Positions 62,238 through 64,000 of a DNA stretch of 64,000 nucleotides are shown here, piece by piece. Both the position numbers and the translations under genes were made by a program. The notes under the pieces were generated by a model. That model saw only the letters and a list, made by a program, of their open reading frames with translations. It did not search any database and was not told the DNA's origin. Source of the stretch: Lysinibacillus xylanilyticus (GTDB lineage: Bacteria; Bacillota; Bacilli; Bacillales_A; Planococcaceae). The stretch spans positions 1-64,000 of the forward strand of contig NZ_MDDN01000006.1 in assembly GCF_001708185.1 (NCBI RefSeq), written 5' to 3'. Position 1 is the first letter of the stretch; each line of letters begins with the position of its first letter.

Positions 62238-62606
62238 TTGGAAATTGAAGGACGGCTAGTAGAAGGAGCATTTTTAGGTTTTTCACCTGTTTTAGCTAAA
62301 ATAATCGGTTTGAATGAAGCCGTCTTTTTGAATCAACTTCACTATTGGAAGCAAAGATCGAAGAATGAGCGTGACGGTTTTGTATGGGTGTATAAGACGT
62401 ATTTAGAGTGGCAACATGAGTTGCCATTTTGGTCTAATGCTACTATTCGCAGAGTAATTAGTAGTTTGGAAAAACAAGATTTATTGGTCAGTACGAGTGA
62501 ATATAACAAGATGGGTATCGATAAAACAAAATGGTATCGGATTAATTACGAAAATCTAACAAATATCATGATTGCTCAAAATGAGCAATCCATGTATTCA
62601 AGATGA
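62238..62606 (+). CDS. Phage replication-initiation-type protein, N-terminal part
   Basis: A 122-residue frame with a TTG start (GGGGTGA upstream). VEGAFLGFSPVLAKIIGLNE, AVFLNQLHYWKQRSKNERDG, VWVYKTYLEWQHELPFWSNA, TIRRVISSLEKQDLLVST, KTKWYRINYENL is the winged-helix N-terminal domain of phage replication (DnaD/DnaB-like replisome organiser) proteins. It ends shortly after the domain at MYSR. Downstream sequence that looks like its linker and C-terminal half lies in the +1 frame (62572-63087), so the gene may be split by a frameshift, or be two cistrons. Confidence 0.75.
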   Translation: MEIEGRLVEGAFLGFSPVLAKIIGLNEAVFLNQLHYWKQRSKNERDGFVWVYKTYLEWQHELPFWSNATIRRVISSLEKQDLLVSTSEYNKMGIDKTKWYRINYENLTNIMIAQNEQSMYSR

Positions 62607-63087
62607 GCAAACCAGTTGGTCAGAACGAGCAGACGAGTTGCTAACAATGAGCAATCAGACTGTTCAAATTGAGCACACCAATAACCATAGATTACTACAA
62701 GATATTACTTCAGATAATACTACAGAGATTACGTCAAAAAATTTTAGAACAGAAAAGACAGACAGACAATCTTTTCACGCCCCTAGTATTACTAATAGCG
62801 TAGATAGAGAAGAAAAGAAAAATAAAAAAACAGTCGTCGGTCAGTCTCTTTTTCGAAATGAGCAAATTGTAAGTATTGAAAAAGCAATACAATTCACATT
62901 CGATAATGTTGACGAGCAAGTTTATAAAGAAATACCTGGATGGCTTGTATATTCTGATTACGATTCAATCATGACAGTATTGCAAGAAACTGCGCAGCTT
63001 GAAGAAATCCCTAAGAAGCTAAGTAGTCATATATTGAACATGTTGAATGAGAGGAAAAAGCAAGGTTCTACAGCAATGATTGGGTAA
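62572..63087 (+). CDS. Phage replication-type protein, C-terminal part in +1 frame
   Basis: A 171-residue frame overlapping the preceding one by 35 bp. The start (TTG CTC AAA ATG AGC) has no ribosome binding site, which speaks against an independent gene. The beginning, KMSNPCIQDEQTSWSERADE and LLTMSNQTVQIEHTNNHRLL, is the Gln/Asn-rich linker usually found after the winged-helix domain in these proteins, then a charged spacer and a helical C-terminus (WLVYSDYDSIMTVLQETAQL). Either a single-base indel interrupts one gene, or there is programmed +1 frameshifting. Confidence 0.6.
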   Translation: MLKMSNPCIQDEQTSWSERADELLTMSNQTVQIEHTNNHRLLQDITSDNTTEITSKNFRTEKTDRQSFHAPSITNSVDREEKKNKKTVVGQSLFRNEQIVSIEKAIQFTFDNVDEQVYKEIPGWLVYSDYDSIMTVLQETAQLEEIPKKLSSHILNMLNERKKQGSTAMIG

Positions 63088-63213
63088 AGTAGGTATAAAA
63101 GGTGTATAGCAAACTCGTAGAAGTGTTTTAGCTTTAAATTTGATAAGTGATAAAGATGAAAGTTAAAACTGCTTCTAGGGCTATTAAACGATGCTAGAAA
63201 GGGTGATAGGAAC

Positions 63214-63465
63214 ATGGGAGACGTAATAAATTTTCCTGATTTAGAAAACGTATGTATTCAAATTGAACGTACAGAGGCTTTTATACAGACTGCAAATGAA
63301 TTAAGCACATTCTTAAAAGCCTTACCTTTGAACAACGTTGATAACGATAAACTAGTGGAGTTAATGGTGAAACATGTGAAAGAAGCGGAAACAGGAGCAT
63401 TTTTACAAGGTTTTAGTATGGGCCATGAATTTAGCGAATATCAAGGGAATGAAGGTGATCTATAA
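63214..63465 (+). CDS. Hypothetical phage protein
   Basis: An 83-residue acidic protein: MGDVINFPDLENVCIQIERT, then LSTFLKALPLNNVDNDKLVE and HVKEAETGAFLQGFSMGHEF. Helical, no recognised family. The start has AAAGGGTGATAGG upstream. Its stop touches the start of the next gene, so the two are co-translated. Confidence 0.65.
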   Translation: MGDVINFPDLENVCIQIERTEAFIQTANELSTFLKALPLNNVDNDKLVELMVKHVKEAETGAFLQGFSMGHEFSEYQGNEGDL

Positions 63466-63987
63466 ATGATCACTAAATTCAAATACACAGACACGGAACT
63501 AAAAAAGCTCCTCTCGTCAATAGTGATACTCATTGATACGAGGGAGCAAGTGAATCAGCATATTATAAACTTTTTCCAAGTCAATAATATCCCATATACA
63601 GCTATAAAGCTAGATACAGGGGATTATAGTGCTATGATTCCGCAAAATTTCGAGCTGGGTATATACCGAGACACCTACTTTCCATTCACTGTGGAACGTA
63701 AGAACAGCATTGATGAATTGGCTAGTAGCATAAAAGAGGAGCGGTTTGAACATGAATTGATTCGCTCGCAAAAATCACACTTTACGCTTTTAGTTGAAGG
63801 TAGTTACTCGGACTTAGTGAATGGTAACTACAGAAGCCAATACAATCCGAAAGCATTACTCGCACGAATCAAAACATTTGAGGCACGTTACCGCTTCTCC
63901 ACAACCTTTTTGAATGATAGGCAATTAAGTGGTAACTGGATATACAACCATCTTTATTATCATGTTCGAGCAGCATTGAAAGGGTAG
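63466..63987 (+). CDS. ERCC4-type (XPF/Mus81-like) nuclease of the prophage
   Basis: A 173-residue protein containing an ERCC4 nuclease domain: IVILIDTREQVNQHI (Asp), KLDTGDYSAMIPQNF and FTVERKNSIDELASSIKEER (the catalytic V-E-R-K motif), then HFTLLVEGSYSDLVNGNYRS and YNPKALLARIKTFEARYRF. All core residues D-x-R, GDY and ERK are present. The domain makes up the whole protein, without helicase or HhH modules, as in phage structure-specific nucleases. It would cut branched DNA during phage replication or recombination. The gene starts directly after the preceding stop. Confidence 0.92.
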   Translation: MITKFKYTDTELKKLLSSIVILIDTREQVNQHIINFFQVNNIPYTAIKLDTGDYSAMIPQNFELGIYRDTYFPFTVERKNSIDELASSIKEERFEHELIRSQKSHFTLLVEGSYSDLVNGNYRSQYNPKALLARIKTFEARYRFSTTFLNDRQLSGNWIYNHLYYHVRAALKG

Positions 63988-64000
63988 AAAATTAGTGCTT

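Overview
The window looks like chromosomal DNA of a low-GC, endospore-forming Bacillales bacterium, most likely Lysinibacillus or a close relative. The evidence is AT-rich DNA with strong AGGAGG-type ribosome binding sites, a SAM-I (S-box) riboswitch in front of an O-acetylhomoserine sulfhydrylase, Bacillus-type families (PdaC-like deacetylase, HelD, BmrCD-like transporter, pssA-ybfM pair, DUF3600 anti-sigma, UppP), and several families of short dispersed intergenic repeats. The genus is an inference; no species call is possible.

Layout. 1-510: 3' end of a 23S rRNA, a 23S-5S spacer holding two 115-bp imperfect tandem copies, 5S rRNA and the rrn terminator. 1-8.4 kb: a Cys-rich hypothetical, a divergent YczE-type membrane protein/LysR pair, a secreted M13 metallopeptidase with an SLH-like N-terminus, and an ECF sigma/DUF3600 anti-sigma pair. 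8.5-17.3 kb: NfsA nitroreductase, acetyl/succinyl-CoA:CoA transferase, a PlsY paralogue, S-box plus metY, a Panacea-like gene behind a long leader, homoserine dehydrogenase, a small HTH protein, and an EamA transporter. 17.5-20.5 kb: a two-component system with an unannotated 51-residue membrane ORF between regulator and kinase. 20.6-26.5 kb: acyl-CoA dehydrogenase, metallophosphoesterase and uppP (this pair is bracketed by two inverted ~300-bp repeat elements), and a 2-hydroxyacid dehydrogenase. 26.6-31.8 kb: an AIM24 protein and a three-gene operon (aldehyde dehydrogenase, lysine-6-dehydrogenase-like protein, acyl-CoA dehydrogenase) that reads as lysine catabolism through aminoadipate. 32-36 kb: MarR regulator with an operator-like palindrome, an acyl-carrier-protein fragment, DedA, an MFS pump, and an overlapping pssA-DedA (petA-like) pair. 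36.4-58.7 kb: beta-propeller protein, PdaC-like deacetylase, split ThrE exporter, PAS-GGDEF(degenerate)-EAL protein, EamA pseudogene, asymmetric heterodimeric ABC exporter, double-GNAT protein, a 40-residue basic ORF, HelD, GDPD, DUF2804, an amidase-like protein, nitroreductase and an M20 dipeptidase.

58.76 kb to the end is the left end of a prophage: integrase and repressor on the minus strand, an operator region with a perfect 36-bp palindrome, then rightward early genes (excisionase-like HTH, two HTH proteins, a replication protein that appears split by a +1 frameshift, and an ERCC4-type nuclease). The prophage runs off the window.

The most unusual content is non-coding. A family of 'GACGGATAGA' arrays (about 21-bp units) occurs at 20.6, 42.2 and 54.0 kb, each time between two convergent genes. 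A separate ~300-bp repeat family occurs at 22.2 and 25.0 kb, with shorter relatives at 38.6, 50.3 and 50.8 kb and scraps at 17.3 and possibly 11.2 kb. Three consecutive hairpins precede the ThrE genes. No intact insertion sequence, CRISPR array or tRNA gene was seen.
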